Below are positions 1 to 10,301 of a stretch of DNA of 64,000 nt, one piece after another. Position 1 is the first letter of the stretch. Every line of letters begins with the position of its first letter. This DNA is from Rhodoglobus sp. (GTDB taxonomy: Bacteria > Actinomycetota > Actinomycetes > Actinomycetales > Microbacteriaceae), in contig JAODLY010000009.1 of the NCBI GenBank assembly GCA_025464445.1, positions 1-64,000 on the forward strand, in the 5' to 3' direction. The notes under the pieces are model-generated. The model saw nothing but the letters and a program-made list of their open reading frames with translations, searched no databases and had not been told where the DNA came from. Position numbers and translations under genes: made by a program.

Positions 1-808
<808 letters not shown>

Positions 809-816
<8 letters not shown>

Positions 817-1252
817 TGGCGAATTGGGTGGTGACGCCCACGCTGTCGTTTTCGGCAGCGTCACGGACGGGCCGATCGATGAGGCCGCGATCGAGACGCT
901 CGTGATGACCGCCGGGGATGGCGCGCTCGTGACCTTTCGCGGAGTCGTGCGCAATCACGACCACGGACTCGCGGTGCACTCCCTCGAGTACTCGGCCCAT
1001 CCGGAGGCGGAACGATTCCTGCGCGAGTGCTGCGAAACAATAGCGCGGGACACCGGCCTCACGGTAGCGGCCGTGCACCGCACCGGCCCGCTCTCCATCG
1101 GCGACGTCGCCCTCTTCGCGGCCGTCGCCGCTCCGCACCGCGGCGAGGCGTTCGCCGCGTGCGAAGCGCTCGTCGACCTGATCAAGCTCAGAGTTCCGAT
1201 CTGGAAACGTCAGAATCTCGCCGACGGTGCGACCGAGTGGGTCGGCCTCTAA
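809..1252 (+). CDS. moaE: Molybdopterin synthase catalytic subunit MoaE
   Basis: This 147-residue protein has the normal MoaE length. Motifs include [16 protein letters not shown] near the N terminus, [10 protein letters not shown], and [21 protein letters not shown] followed by PIWKRQ, which carry the conserved lysines of the active site. MoaE with thiocarboxylated MoaD inserts the two dithiolene sulfurs into precursor Z. The ATG at 809 lies inside the 3' end of moaCB; a longer frame opening at 728 only reads through moaCB in another frame. The gene converges on moaD, with stops 7 bases apart. Confidence 0.95.
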
Positions 1253-1259
1253 CGTCCGT

Positions 1260-1502
1260 TCAACCGCCGGCGAAGGGCGGAAGCACGTCGACGCGCAGGC
1301 CGAGGGCGCGCGCGTCGTCCCGGCTGACCACCCCGTCGACGAGGAACGATCCGGAGGCGAGCACCCTCGCCATCGCGTCGCCGTAGCGATCCACGAGCAC
1401 CCTCCGCAGCTGCCCGACGGTCGGCACCGATTCGAGGGTCTCCTCTTCGCGCCCGGCCGCCTCGGCCGCGGAGGCGAAGTATCGGACGAAAACCTCAGCC
1501 AC
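1260..1502 (-). CDS. moaD: Molybdopterin synthase sulfur carrier subunit MoaD
   Basis: This is an 80-residue ubiquitin-fold protein ending in FAGG. The C-terminal Gly-Gly is the site that is adenylylated and thiocarboxylated before sulfur transfer in MoaE. The body, with [17 protein letters not shown] at the start and a conserved FLVDG strand region, matches MoaD. Its start overlaps the end of moaA by 8 bases, so moaA and moaD form one minus-strand unit that converges on moaCB-moaE. Confidence 0.93.
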   Translation of the reverse strand: MAEVFVRYFASAAEAAGREEETLESVPTVGQLRRVLVDRYGDAMARVLASGSFLVDGVVSRDDARALGLRVDVLPPFAGG

Positions 1503-2562
1503 CGATGGCTCCCATGCTGCGAGCCGGGCGAACGAAGTCGGCTCGTTCCATGCCGTGCCCGGCCTGCTTGCCCCACATCGCCGCTCGCCACCAGTCCGCG
1601 ATCGTGTAGTCGTCCGCCCCGCCGCGCAGAAGGGCCCTCAGGTCGGTTTCGTCGTCGCCGAACAGGCACGAGCGCACAGTCCCCTCGGCGGTGAGTCTCG
1701 TTCGGTCGCAGGCGGCGCAGAACGATCGGGTCACCGACGCGATGATTCCGACCGTCGCCGGCCCGCCGTCGACAAGCCACTCCTCCGCCGGCGCCGACGG
1801 ATCTTCACGGTGAGGTTGCGTGAGCGAGAACCGGGCGCCGAGCACACCGAGCAACTCGGCGGCATCCACCATTCTGTCGCGTGCCCAGGCCTCGTCCGCA
1901 TCGAGCGGCATTTGCTCGATAAACCGCAGGCGCACGCTGTTGACCACCGCCCACTCAAGCAGGTCGGCCGCCCCGCCGAGAGTGTCCCGCATGAGCACCG
2001 CGTTGATCTTCAGGGGAGTGAGCCCCGCGGCCTTTGCCGCTTCGATGCCAGCGAACACGGCGGGAAGGCGATCGCGGCGGGTGAGCCTGGCGAAGTGGTC
2101 GCGGTCGACGGTGTCGAGCGAGATGTTGATGCGGGTCAGGCCGGCATCGACGAGGTCGTGGATTCGGTGGTCGAGGCCGATGCCGTTGGTTGTCATCGAG
2201 ATGGACGCCCCGGCCGCGACCGCGGCGGACCGACGGATGATTTCGGCGAGGTCCGCCCGCATGAGCGGTTCGCCGCCGGTGAAGCGGATGTCGCGCACAC
2301 CGAGATCGCGAACGGCGATTCCGACGAGGCGCGCGATCTCGGTCGCGGTGAGCAGATTCTCCCGGGCGATCGCCGGCAGGCCCTGCTCGGGCATGCAGTA
2401 GGTGCAGCGCAACGAACATTTTTCCGTGATGGAGACTCGAAGGTCCCGCGCCGTTCGCCCGAACCGGTCGACAAGCCCCGGCACCTCCGGGCGGCCGGTC
2501 ACCGACGGCATCTGAGCCGGATCGCGGCGAATACTCGGGATTCCGAGGGCGAGGGCGGGCAT
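1495..2562 (-). CDS. moaA: GTP 3',8-cyclase MoaA (radical SAM)
   Basis: This protein carries out the first committed step of molybdenum cofactor synthesis, radical-SAM rearrangement of GTP. The SAM-binding cluster motif CSLRCTYC lies at residues 49-56 (C49, C53, C56). The second, substrate-binding [4Fe-4S] cluster is given by C282, C285 and C299 (CAACDRTRL, then VRSC). FTGGEPLMR is the usual SAM-contact strand. The protein ends in GAIGG; a C-terminal Gly-Gly tail is characteristic of MoaA and is inserted into the active site. The start at 2562 gives 355 residues; an internal ATG at residue 18 is an alternative start. Confidence 0.95.
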   Translation of the reverse strand: MPALALGIPSIRRDPAQMPSVTGRPEVPGLVDRFGRTARDLRVSITEKCSLRCTYCMPEQGLPAIARENLLTATEIARLVGIAVRDLGVRDIRFTGGEPLMRADLAEIIRRSAAVAAGASISMTTNGIGLDHRIHDLVDAGLTRINISLDTVDRDHFARLTRRDRLPAVFAGIEAAKAAGLTPLKINAVLMRDTLGGAADLLEWAVVNSVRLRFIEQMPLDADEAWARDRMVDAAELLGVLGARFSLTQPHREDPSAPAEEWLVDGGPATVGIIASVTRSFCAACDRTRLTAEGTVRSCLFGDDETDLRALLRGGADDYTIADWWRAAMWGKQAGHGMERADFVRPARSMGAIGG

Positions 2563-2635
2563 GAAATTAGCCTACGGTGTTCCGCCGCGCGGGGTACCTT
2601 TCGCTATTCTTGAACCTGACCCGAAGGAGCACCTT

Positions 2636-3229
2636 ATGGCAGTCATCTCTCGCGGTTTCACCGGCCGCGGACGCGATCACACACCGGACCTCCCGCCCGG
2701 GCAGTACCTCACCGCCGACTTTCCCGTGCTGTCCGCCGGACCGACGCCGGATATCGACACCGCGGACTGGCAGTTCAGCATCCGCACGGATGACGCGACC
2801 CTCCACACGTGGAACTGGGACGAGATCCACGCGCTGCCGATCGAGGACATCGACACCGACATCCACTGTGTGACCCGGTGGTCGAAGTTCGGCACCAGCT
2901 GGCGCGGAGTCTCGCTCGACACGCTCTTCGCCGACATCGAGACCACCGATGGATTTGTGATGGCGCACTCCTACGGCGGGTACACCACCAACATTCCGCT
3001 CGACGACCTGTTGGGCGGCAAGGCCTGGATCGCCTTCGAGTTCGACGGCGAACCGCTCGACCCGGAGCACGGCGGCCCGGCCCGGCTGCTCGTCCCGCAC
3101 CTGTATTTCTGGAAAAGCGCCAAGTGGATCCGGAGCCTCGAGATGATGCCCGCAGACCAGCCCGGGTTCTGGGAGCAGAACGGCTACAACATGTACGGCG
3201 ACCCGTGGCTCGAACAGCGCTACTGGTGA
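2636..3229 (+). CDS. Sulfite-oxidase-like molybdopterin oxidoreductase
   Basis: The ATG at 2636 is preceded by GAAGGAG at the proper distance, so the frame open from 2561 is trimmed to 197 residues. The fold is the Moco domain of the sulfite oxidase family (SUOX/YedY/MsrP type). The motif HCVTRWS places the probable molybdenum-ligating cysteine at residue 78, and FGTSWRGVSL and LVPHLYFWKSAKW follow as in the family. There is no signal peptide or Tat motif, so it is probably cytoplasmic, unlike MsrP. It sits next to the Moco genes and overlaps a flavin reductase by 4 bases, which suggests that reductase is its electron partner. The physiological substrate is unknown. Confidence 0.88.
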   Translation: MAVISRGFTGRGRDHTPDLPPGQYLTADFPVLSAGPTPDIDTADWQFSIRTDDATLHTWNWDEIHALPIEDIDTDIHCVTRWSKFGTSWRGVSLDTLFADIETTDGFVMAHSYGGYTTNIPLDDLLGGKAWIAFEFDGEPLDPEHGGPARLLVPHLYFWKSAKWIRSLEMMPADQPGFWEQNGYNMYGDPWLEQRYW

Positions 3230-3987
3230 GCACGCTAAGCGAACGCGAGACCCGCGACGCCGCCCCCCATCGCATCGGTCTATGGCACGCCGGTGTGGTC
3301 GTCTCCACGAAGACGGAGTCTCCGACCGGCCGCAGCATCGTGCTCGACGTGCCCGGCTGGGGCGGCAACATTGCCGGCCAGCACGCCGACCTGCGCCTCA
3401 CCGCCGCGGATGGTTACCAGGCCGTACGGTCATACTCGATCGCGTCCGTAAGCAACGGCGACCGGGTCGAGCTCGCCGTCGACCGCCTCCCCACCGGCGA
3501 GGTGTCGCCCTATCTCGTCGACGAGTTGCGGCCCGGGGACCAACTCGAACTCCGTGGTCCGCTCGGGGGCTGGTTCGTCTGGACCCCGTCGCTCCCCGGC
3601 GCCGTGCAGCTCATCGGCGGCGGCTCCGGCATCGTTCCGCTCATGGCGATGATCCGCTCGCACACCGCAAGCGGAAGCGACGCCCCCTTCCGGCTCCTCT
3701 ACTCCGTTCGCAGCCCGGATGACGCGTTCTTTCGTTCCGAGCTCGACACGCCCACTCCCGGACTCGACGTCACCTGGCTGTACACCCGCGTGGCCCCGGA
3801 GGGCTGGGGTCGCCCGCCCGGACGCATCACGGTCGACGACCTCGCAGGATCCGCATTCGCGGCGTCCCTGTCGCCGGCGGTCTTCGTCTGCGGGCCTACC
3901 GGCTTCGTTGAGTCGGTCGCCACGGCTCTCGTCGCTCTCGGCCACGATCCGCACAAGGTGAAGACCGAACGGTTCGGAGGGGCCTGA
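3226..3987 (+). CDS. FAD/NAD(P)H-binding ferredoxin-reductase-type oxidoreductase
   Basis: The GTG at 3226 overlaps the preceding stop (GTGA), giving 253 residues; the larger frame open upstream is a shadow. The protein has a ferredoxin-NADP reductase fold. RSYSIAS is the FAD-binding strand, GGGSGIVPLMAM the NAD(P)-binding loop, and VFVCGPTGFVESV the C-terminal nucleotide motif. No iron-sulfur cysteines are visible, so electrons would pass from NAD(P)H through FAD directly to a partner. Coupled translation with the molybdoenzyme makes that protein the likely partner, analogous in role to electron-supply subunits of other Moco oxidoreductases. The direction of electron flow is inferred. Confidence 0.88.
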   Translation: MSTLSERETRDAAPHRIGLWHAGVVVSTKTESPTGRSIVLDVPGWGGNIAGQHADLRLTAADGYQAVRSYSIASVSNGDRVELAVDRLPTGEVSPYLVDELRPGDQLELRGPLGGWFVWTPSLPGAVQLIGGGSGIVPLMAMIRSHTASGSDAPFRLLYSVRSPDDAFFRSELDTPTPGLDVTWLYTRVAPEGWGRPPGRITVDDLAGSAFAASLSPAVFVCGPTGFVESVATALVALGHDPHKVKTERFGGA

Positions 3988-4244
3988 TGGGTGAACACGT
4001 CGACGGCAACTCCCTCGCGGGACCGCTCTCCGAGCTGTTCGCCGTGGACCTCACCATGGCATCGGCCCGCTGCCTCGGCTGTGGCGACGTGTCGGAACTC
4101 GCCCGCGCCATGGTCTACCCCGACCCGACCGGCTACGTCGTGCGCTGCTCGCAGTGCGACGACGTGCTGATGGTCGTCGTGCAAGAGCCCGACAGCGTCT
4201 GCATCGAACTGCGCGGCATGGCCTGGTTGAAGGTGCCGCGCTAA
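3987..4244 (+). CDS. Small zinc-ribbon protein (DUF6510-like)
   Basis: This 85-residue protein starts at the ATG that overlaps the reductase stop by one base (TGATG). Two cysteine pairs, CLGC near residue 29 and CSQC near residue 54, look like a zinc ribbon. The C terminus, SVCIELRGMAWLKVPR, has the look of the DUF6510 family that often follows this oxidoreductase pair in actinobacteria. Its function is unknown. A role in assembly or electron transfer for the molybdoenzyme system is suggested only by the coupled gene order. It converges on and overlaps the next minus-strand gene by 4 bases. Confidence 0.75.
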   Translation: MGEHVDGNSLAGPLSELFAVDLTMASARCLGCGDVSELARAMVYPDPTGYVVRCSQCDDVLMVVVQEPDSVCIELRGMAWLKVPR

Positions 4245-4891
4245 CGCTGCGTGCGAAGGCCCGCCGCGACCGCGAACGCCCAGCCGAGGATGCCGGCGAG
4301 GCAGCTCCGTTCCGCGAGGCCGACCACCCTCGGCGCAAAGACTAGGCTCGCGGCGAGGAACAGCAGCCCGACGCACGCCAGAACGAGAAACGCGGTCGCG
4401 GTACGGTGCGACCGAAGTACCTCACCGAGCCACGGCGTCAGCAGCAGGAGCGCGGCGAGCACCGTGACGAATCCGGTGGTCGCGAACACGACGTGTACCG
4501 TGCCGACCGCGGTGCGGGGCTGCATGCCGAACTCGCCCACGCGATTCACATCGGTGGCGAAGACGACGAGGGCGGCCGAGCACAACCCGGCGATGCCGAG
4601 CAGAACCGCTCCGGCCGTGCGCCGGCGGGATGGCAGCCCGGTGAGCAGAACGGCGGCAACGACGCATCCGCTCATCACCGCGCGCGCCGCGAAATTGACC
4701 TGCATGGCCCAGCCGAACGGGCCGACCGCGAGGTCGCTCTCGGCGTCGCTCACCACGGAGTAGTGCGGTGGAAGCAGTTGGAGTACGACATCGACCGATA
4801 TGTACAACACGACGAGCGCCATGGCGATCGTGCAACACACCGCCCGAGTGGCAGCCCTGGCCCGTGCGGTCATCCGACCAGCCTGACACAT
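4241..4891 (-). CDS. DUF998-family integral membrane protein
   Basis: This is a 216-residue protein with about six hydrophobic segments. HYSVVSDAESDLAVGPFGW after the first segment and TDVNRVGEFGMQPRTAVG in a mid-protein loop are typical of DUF998 proteins, a family of six-TM membrane proteins of unknown function. The start could be the ATG at 4891 or the one at residue 7 (4873); neither has a strong ribosome site. The gene is transcribed towards the Zn-ribbon gene and divergently from the cyclase gene, with almost no intergenic space. Confidence 0.8.
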   Translation of the reverse strand: MCQAGRMTARARAATRAVCCTIAMALVVLYISVDVVLQLLPPHYSVVSDAESDLAVGPFGWAMQVNFAARAVMSGCVVAAVLLTGLPSRRRTAGAVLLGIAGLCSAALVVFATDVNRVGEFGMQPRTAVGTVHVVFATTGFVTVLAALLLLTPWLGEVLRSHRTATAFLVLACVGLLFLAASLVFAPRVVGLAERSCLAGILGWAFAVAAGLRTQR

Positions 4892-4922
4892 GCGTCGGGC
4901 CGCTTTGGTGCATCATGAGCCA

Positions 4923-5047
4923 GTGACGAAAAGTGAGAAACAATATCGGGCCGAGTTCGACGGAAGGTTACCTTCACCAACGGGGGCGGCCTGCTCGCCG
5001 AGAAATTTCGCGTTGACGTCCCCTCCCACGATGTCACCGAAGACCTA
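4923..5047 (+). other. Probable 5' part of the cyclase gene, separated by a frameshift
   Basis: A GTG at 4923 opens a short frame reading MTKSEKQYRAEFDG, which then runs into a stop at 5046. In the frame of the downstream cyclase, sequence from 4964 reads KVTFTNGGGLLAEKFRVDV and continues without a stop into the annotated protein, but that frame has no start codon upstream. One extra base near 4963 would join the halves as EFDGKVTFTNGGG. This is read as a one-base deletion, real or a sequencing error, in an N-terminal domain preceding the cyclase domain. The homology of this N-terminal stretch is recalled, not checked. Confidence 0.5.
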
Positions 5048-6037
5048 GTGGCCGCCCTGTTCGTCAAATCATTGGGACTGTTGATGACCGAAGAGGTGCG
5101 CCTCGACCGGATGCGGGTATTTCCGGAGCCGCACAAGGGCACCCGCGGCGGTCCGAGCGACTCCACCCCCGACCGGCGGACGTCGTCGGGCTCGCGATTG
5201 GTTGAGCTCAGCCACCCGATCGTCGCGGGGATGACGACGTATCCGGGTCTGCCCGCGCCCGAGATCTCGTCCCACCTGGCGCGGGAAGCCAGTCGCGCCG
5301 TCTACGCGGAGGGCACCCAGTTCACGATCGACCGCATCAGCATGGTCGGCAACACGGGCACCTACATCGACAGTCCGTGGCACCGTTACGCCGACGGGAC
5401 CGATCTGGCTGAGTTGCCGCTCTCCTCCTTTGCCCTGCTTGACGCTGTCGTCGTCCGCACCGTCGGCAGCAAAGATCGTGCCGTCGACGTCGGTTCACTC
5501 GCCGCCCTCGACGTCGCCGGCAAAGCGGTGCTGTTGCACACCGGCGGCGACGCGGCCTGGGGCACACCCGGCTACGCCGACGACGCCCCTTACCTCACCG
5601 AAGCGGCGGCGCGCTTCCTCGTCGAGAGGAAGGCACGCCTGGTGGGCATCGACTCGGTGAACATCGACAACACGGACCAGACCAGCGGGGGTCGGAGGCC
5701 CACGCACACGCTCCTGCTCGCCGCCGGCATCCCGATCGTTGAGCACCTCACCGGGCTCGAGCAGCTCCCGCCGAGAGGCGCGACCTTCACTGCGGCACCG
5801 CCGAGGATCTCCTCGTTCGGAACGTTTCCCGTGCGCGCTTTCGCGATGATCCAAGTTAGGTGCACCCCACGGTGCGAGACAGCCTCCGAGGGGACAACTT
5901 CGGCGGTTCCATGGCCCGGGGAAGATGCGATTTCGTCCCCTGAGGTCAGGCCGAAGGCGGACCCCAGGCGAAACGGTCCTCGAGGGGACAACTTCGGCGG
6001 TTCCCTGGCACCGGGAAGATTCGATTTCGTCCCCTGA
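5048..6037 (+). CDS. Cyclase-family (kynurenine-formamidase-like) metal-dependent hydrolase
   Basis: Residues from about 50 to 270 form a cyclase/kynurenine formamidase domain. It begins RLVELSHPIVAGMTTYPGLP and holds the metal-site motif NTGTYIDSPWHRY in place of the usual HxGTHxDxPxH, so the first His is Asn and the second Tyr. GIDSVNIDN and PVRAFAMI mark the core and the end of the fold. The first 40 residues seem to belong to an extra N-terminal region that is frameshifted upstream. The last 55-60 residues match nothing in the family; they are encoded by two copies of a 57-bp repeat, and the second copy supplies the stop codon. The start is uncertain (GTG 5048 or ATG 5084). The substrate is unknown. 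Confidence 0.75.
   Translation: MAALFVKSLGLLMTEEVRLDRMRVFPEPHKGTRGGPSDSTPDRRTSSGSRLVELSHPIVAGMTTYPGLPAPEISSHLAREASRAVYAEGTQFTIDRISMVGNTGTYIDSPWHRYADGTDLAELPLSSFALLDAVVVRTVGSKDRAVDVGSLAALDVAGKAVLLHTGGDAAWGTPGYADDAPYLTEAAARFLVERKARLVGIDSVNIDNTDQTSGGRRPTHTLLLAAGIPIVEHLTGLEQLPPRGATFTAAPPRISSFGTFPVRAFAMIQVRCTPRCETASEGTTSAVPWPGEDAISSPEVRPKADPRRNGPRGDNFGGSLAPGRFDFVP
5887..5943. repeat. 57-bp intergenic repeat, copy 1
   Basis: This unit runs from CGAGGGGACAACTTCGGCGG to TTTCGTCCCCTGA. It differs from the copy at 5981-6037 at four positions. Its ends are inverted (AGGGGAC and GTCCCCT), so a single strand could fold as a stem with a long loop. It lies inside the 3' extension of the cyclase reading frame. 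Confidence 0.85.
5981..6037. repeat. 57-bp intergenic repeat, copy 2
   Basis: This is the second copy of the same unit, in direct orientation, 37 bases after the first. The terminal AGGGGAC/GTCCCCT inverted arms are conserved. The TGA at its right end is the stop codon of the cyclase frame. The spacing of 94 bases between copies places them in different reading frames, which argues that neither is a genuine protein-coding repeat. Confidence 0.85.
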
Positions 6038-6058
6038 CGCTCCGCTTTGACGGCTGCG

Positions 6059-6805
6059 TCACTCCGGGGGCGCGAGCGACGGGAACATCGACAGGTGCAG
6101 CGCGCTCACGTGCTGGCGGGCGATCTCGGCCGCCGCGGCCGGATCTCGGCGGGTAATCGCCTCGACGAGGGCCCCATGGTCGTCATTTACGCCATGGAGG
6201 TAGGCGATCGGGTAGGGCAGGAAGTATCGGTAGAGATCCGTCAGGGCGGAGGCATAGGGCGCCTGCGCGAACTTGAGCGCGCTCGCGGCCGCTACGGCGA
6301 GATGGAACTGCTCGTCTGCGGCATGGTAGGCGGCCCAGTCGACGGCCGTGGACATCCGCTGGATCGCTGCGCGCATCGCGGCCAGGTCGGCGTCCGTCGC
6401 ATTCAGGGCCGCATAGTGACTCACCGCTATCTCGAGCAGCACGCGACGGTCGATGAGCGCGTGGACTTCGTCTCCGTCGGCGAGGTAGCTTTCGGTGAGG
6501 GGCAGTCGCATCGGCGGAGATTGCGCGACGAAGGTCCCTCCGCCTCGGCCGGGGCGGCGGGTGAGGATGCCCTCCTCTGTGAGGCTGACAAGCGCTCTCC
6601 TCGCGGTTATCTGGCTCACGGCAAGCGCGTGCGCCAACTCCCTCTCGCTCGGCAGGCGATCCCCCGCCGCCATCAATCCGAGAGAGATGGCCAGGGCGAT
6701 TCTGGCTCGGACCGTGTCGATCGCCGTCAGTCGGGTGATCCGCGCGACGGCCGGGTCGACGAGGGCGGGATGCCCGGGCCTGCGCTTCGTCGTAGCATCG
6801 CTCAC
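6059..6805 (-). CDS. GntR-family (FadR/FCD type) transcriptional regulator
   Basis: This protein is 248 residues long when started at the GTG at 6805. The N-terminal winged helix is evident from GDRLPSERELAHALAVSQI, TARRALVSLTEEG and the wing RPGRGGGTFVAQ. The remaining 150 residues are all-helical with HYAALNATDADL and AADEQFHLAVAAAS, typical of the FCD ligand-binding domain, which often uses metal-coordinating histidines. It is divergent from the nitrilase and permease genes, separated by 79 bases that must contain both promoters, so it most likely controls them. Upstream in-frame sequence to 7006 is overlap with the nitrilase gene and is excluded. Confidence 0.88.
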   Translation of the reverse strand: MSDATTKRRPGHPALVDPAVARITRLTAIDTVRARIALAISLGLMAAGDRLPSERELAHALAVSQITARRALVSLTEEGILTRRPGRGGGTFVAQSPPMRLPLTESYLADGDEVHALIDRRVLLEIAVSHYAALNATDADLAAMRAAIQRMSTAVDWAAYHAADEQFHLAVAAASALKFAQAPYASALTDLYRYFLPYPIAYLHGVNDDHGALVEAITRRDPAAAAEIARQHVSALHLSMFPSLAPPE

Positions 6806-6884
6806 TCCCCCAGCATAAATCGGCACTAGCCTGAACTGATCAGAATGAACTACTTTAGGCACACGCCCTGACGGAAGGTCACCG
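6806..6884. promoter_or_regulatory. Divergent promoter region between GntR regulator and nitrilase
   Basis: This is a 79-base AT-richer stretch between two divergent starts. It contains the palindrome CTGATCAG and a GGAAGG ribosome site just before the ATG at 6885. An operator for the neighbouring GntR protein is expected here, but no clear dyad stands out beyond CTGATCAG. Confidence 0.4.
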
Positions 6885-7772
6885 ATGAGCCGCATGCTGT
6901 CCGTTGTCGCGGTGCAGGCGCCGCCGCGAGAAATCGGGGAACCGCTCGACGCCTTCGAAGCCGAGGTGCGCGGGATCGCCTCCCTAGCGTCGACAATCCC
7001 ACGCATCGTGGTCTACCCGGAACTGCACCTCTTCGGCTCCGAACTCGGCTCGCCCGAGACTCGGAACGCCCACCTCCTCGCATCGGCGCGGCCGCTCGAC
7101 GGTGCCCTCGATGACCGACTTCGCGCGCTGGCTGCCGAACTCGACATCTGGCTGCTGCCCGGCAGTGTCTGCGAACTTGGCCCGAACGGCGAGCTTTTCA
7201 ACACCGCGGTGGTCTACTCCCCCGCCGGCGAACGGGTCGCAAGCTACCGCAAGATGTTTCCGTGGCGGCCCTACGAGCCGTACGAGCCCGGCAGTGACTT
7301 CGTGGTCTTCGACATCCCGGCCATCGGCCGGCTCGGGCTCTCGATCTGCTACGACGCCTGGTTCCCGGAGCTCACGCGGCATCTCGCCTGGATGGGCGCC
7401 GAGGTGGTGCTCAATATCGTCAAGACCACGACCCCCGATCGCGAACAGGAGCTCGTGCTCGCTCGCGCCAACTCCATCGTCAACCAGGTGGTCACGGTGA
7501 GCGTGAACTGCGCCGGCCCGGTGGGCATGGGGCGAAGCATCGTGGTCGATGCCGAGGGAACCGTGATCGAGCAGTGGGCGGATGACGCCCCCGCCACCCT
7601 CAGCCACGTGATCGATTTCGATGACGTCGCCCGGGTGCGCGCCCTCGGCACAGCCGGGCTCAACCGAGTATGGGAGCAGTTCCGGCCCACCGACCACCCC
7701 ATCGACCTTCCGTTGTACCGCGGGCGACTCGAACCCGATCGCTGGCATCCTCGCTCCGCCGACCCCGAGTAA
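6885..7772 (+). CDS. Carbon-nitrogen hydrolase (nitrilase superfamily)
   Basis: This 295-residue enzyme has the Glu-Lys-Cys triad of the nitrilase superfamily: E46 in YPELHLF, K123 in YRKMFPW and C155 in ICYDAWFPE. Such enzymes hydrolyse amides, carbamoyl amines or nitriles through a thioester. The motif GMGRSIVVDAEG and the loss of the extended C-terminal region are closer to amidases than to true nitrilases. It is followed 8 bases later by an APC permease, so the pair probably imports and deamidates a nitrogenous compound under the GntR regulator. The substrate cannot be told from sequence. Confidence 0.88.
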   Translation: MSRMLSVVAVQAPPREIGEPLDAFEAEVRGIASLASTIPRIVVYPELHLFGSELGSPETRNAHLLASARPLDGALDDRLRALAAELDIWLLPGSVCELGPNGELFNTAVVYSPAGERVASYRKMFPWRPYEPYEPGSDFVVFDIPAIGRLGLSICYDAWFPELTRHLAWMGAEVVLNIVKTTTPDREQELVLARANSIVNQVVTVSVNCAGPVGMGRSIVVDAEGTVIEQWADDAPATLSHVIDFDDVARVRALGTAGLNRVWEQFRPTDHPIDLPLYRGRLEPDRWHPRSADPE

Positions 7773-7780
7773 AGGCTCTC

Positions 7781-9130
7781 ATGACGACAACCGCTCCTCC
7801 CCTCGCCAACGCGCTCACTCGAACGCTCAAGCTTCCATCGCTCGTGCTGTTCGGGCTCGCATACATGACCCCGATCATCGTGCTCGGCATCTTCGGCATC
7901 ATCGCGTCGGCAACGGGAGGGGCGAGTTCGTCGGCCTACCTCCTCGCACTCGTGGCGATGCTGTTCACCGCCTCGAGCTACGGACGGATGGCCGCCGCCT
8001 ATCCCGTCGCCGGCTCCGCGTACTCTTACGTGCGCAAGGCGGTCGATTCCCGCGTCGGCTTCCTCGTGGGCTGGGCCGTGCTGCTCGACTACCTGTTCCT
8101 GCCCATGGTCATCTGGCTCATCGGCGCCTCCTACCTGCATGCGCAATTCCCGGCGGTTCCGAACTGGGTCTGGATCGTCGCCTTCATCGCAACGACGACC
8201 GTGCTGAACGTGCTCGGCATCAAGGTGGCCGAGAAGGCGAACTTCGCGCTGATGGCGTTCCAGATCCTCGTGATCGTGATCTTCGTCGCCCTCGCCATCG
8301 GCAATGTCGTCGCGACCAAGGGCGCCGGCGGGCTGCTCAGCGCCGGTCCGTTCGCCAACCCGTCGAGTTCGTTTGCCGGCATCTCCGCGGGAGCCGCGAT
8401 CGCCGCCTATTCGTTCCTCGGATTCGACGCCGTCACGACGCTCACCGAGGAGACCATCGACCCGCGCAAGACCGTGCCGCGCGCGATCATGCTCGTCGCG
8501 CTCATCGGCGGCGTGATCTTCGTGATCGTGGCCTACGTCACTCAGCTGGTGCATCCGGGCGGCCGCTTCACGGATGAGGCTTCCGCCGCCTTCGACATCG
8601 CACAGAAGATCGGTGGAACGCTCTTCAGCAGCTTCTTCCTCGCGGGCCTCGTGATTGCCCAGTTCGCCTCCGGGCTCGCCGCCCAGGCTGGCGCGTCACG
8701 CTTGCTCTTTGCGATGGGACGGGATGGCGTGCTCCCGAAGCGGGTCTTCGCCGCGGTCAGCGCCCGCTTTCACACCCCCGCCGTGAGCATCGGGATCACC
8801 GGAATCGTCGGGCTGATCGCCCTGTTCCTCGACGTCGCGACGTCCACCTCGTTCATCAACTTCGGGGCGTTCACGGCCTTCACAATGGTGAACGTCGCCG
8901 TCGTCGCCTACTTCGTGCGCCACCGCGGCGAGCAGAAGCTGAACGTCCTGCTCTACGTCGTGATCCCGGCGATCGGTGCAATCGTGTCGGTCTATCTGCT
9001 GACTCAGCTGGATGGCAACGCCCTGCGGCTCGGGCTCATCTGGCTGGGAATCGGGGTGGTCTACTTGCTCGTGATCACCCGGTTCTTCCGCAAGGCTCCG
9101 CCGGAGGTCGACCTGGCCGAGGTCGACTAG
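7781..9130 (+). CDS. APC-family amino acid/amine permease
   Basis: This protein is 449 residues long with about 12 hydrophobic segments. The ATG at 7781 follows a weak AAAGG site; the in-frame extension back to 7670 overlaps the nitrilase gene and is discarded. Conserved APC features are YMTPIIVLGIFG in TM1, YPVAGSAYSYVRKAV, and FLGFDAVTTLTEETIDP in the sixth segment, which resembles the PuuP/YveA branch of amino acid and polyamine permeases. A strong hairpin terminator follows. The transported compound is presumably the substrate, or the amide, handled by the upstream hydrolase. Confidence 0.9.
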   Translation: MTTTAPPLANALTRTLKLPSLVLFGLAYMTPIIVLGIFGIIASATGGASSSAYLLALVAMLFTASSYGRMAAAYPVAGSAYSYVRKAVDSRVGFLVGWAVLLDYLFLPMVIWLIGASYLHAQFPAVPNWVWIVAFIATTTVLNVLGIKVAEKANFALMAFQILVIVIFVALAIGNVVATKGAGGLLSAGPFANPSSSFAGISAGAAIAAYSFLGFDAVTTLTEETIDPRKTVPRAIMLVALIGGVIFVIVAYVTQLVHPGGRFTDEASAAFDIAQKIGGTLFSSFFLAGLVIAQFASGLAAQAGASRLLFAMGRDGVLPKRVFAAVSARFHTPAVSIGITGIVGLIALFLDVATSTSFINFGAFTAFTMVNVAVVAYFVRHRGEQKLNVLLYVVIPAIGAIVSVYLLTQLDGNALRLGLIWLGIGVVYLLVITRFFRKAPPEVDLAEVD

Positions 9131-9164
9131 GACCTCTCACCACGAAACAGTCTCGCGCGACGAA

Positions 9165-9194
9165 ACGGCCCCGGTTCTCTCGAACCGGGGCCGT
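9165..9194. terminator. Bidirectional hairpin terminator between permease and ilvC
   Basis: A perfect 12-bp stem (ACGGCCCCGGTT / AACCGGGGCCGT) closes a 6-base loop. It is followed by TTGTTG on the plus strand and preceded by CGAAA on the left. It sits between two convergent genes and can serve both. Confidence 0.85.
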
Positions 9195-9215
9195 TGTTGC
9201 TCCAACGAGCGGTGA

Positions 9216-10300
<1,085 letters not shown>

Positions 10301-10301
10301 G

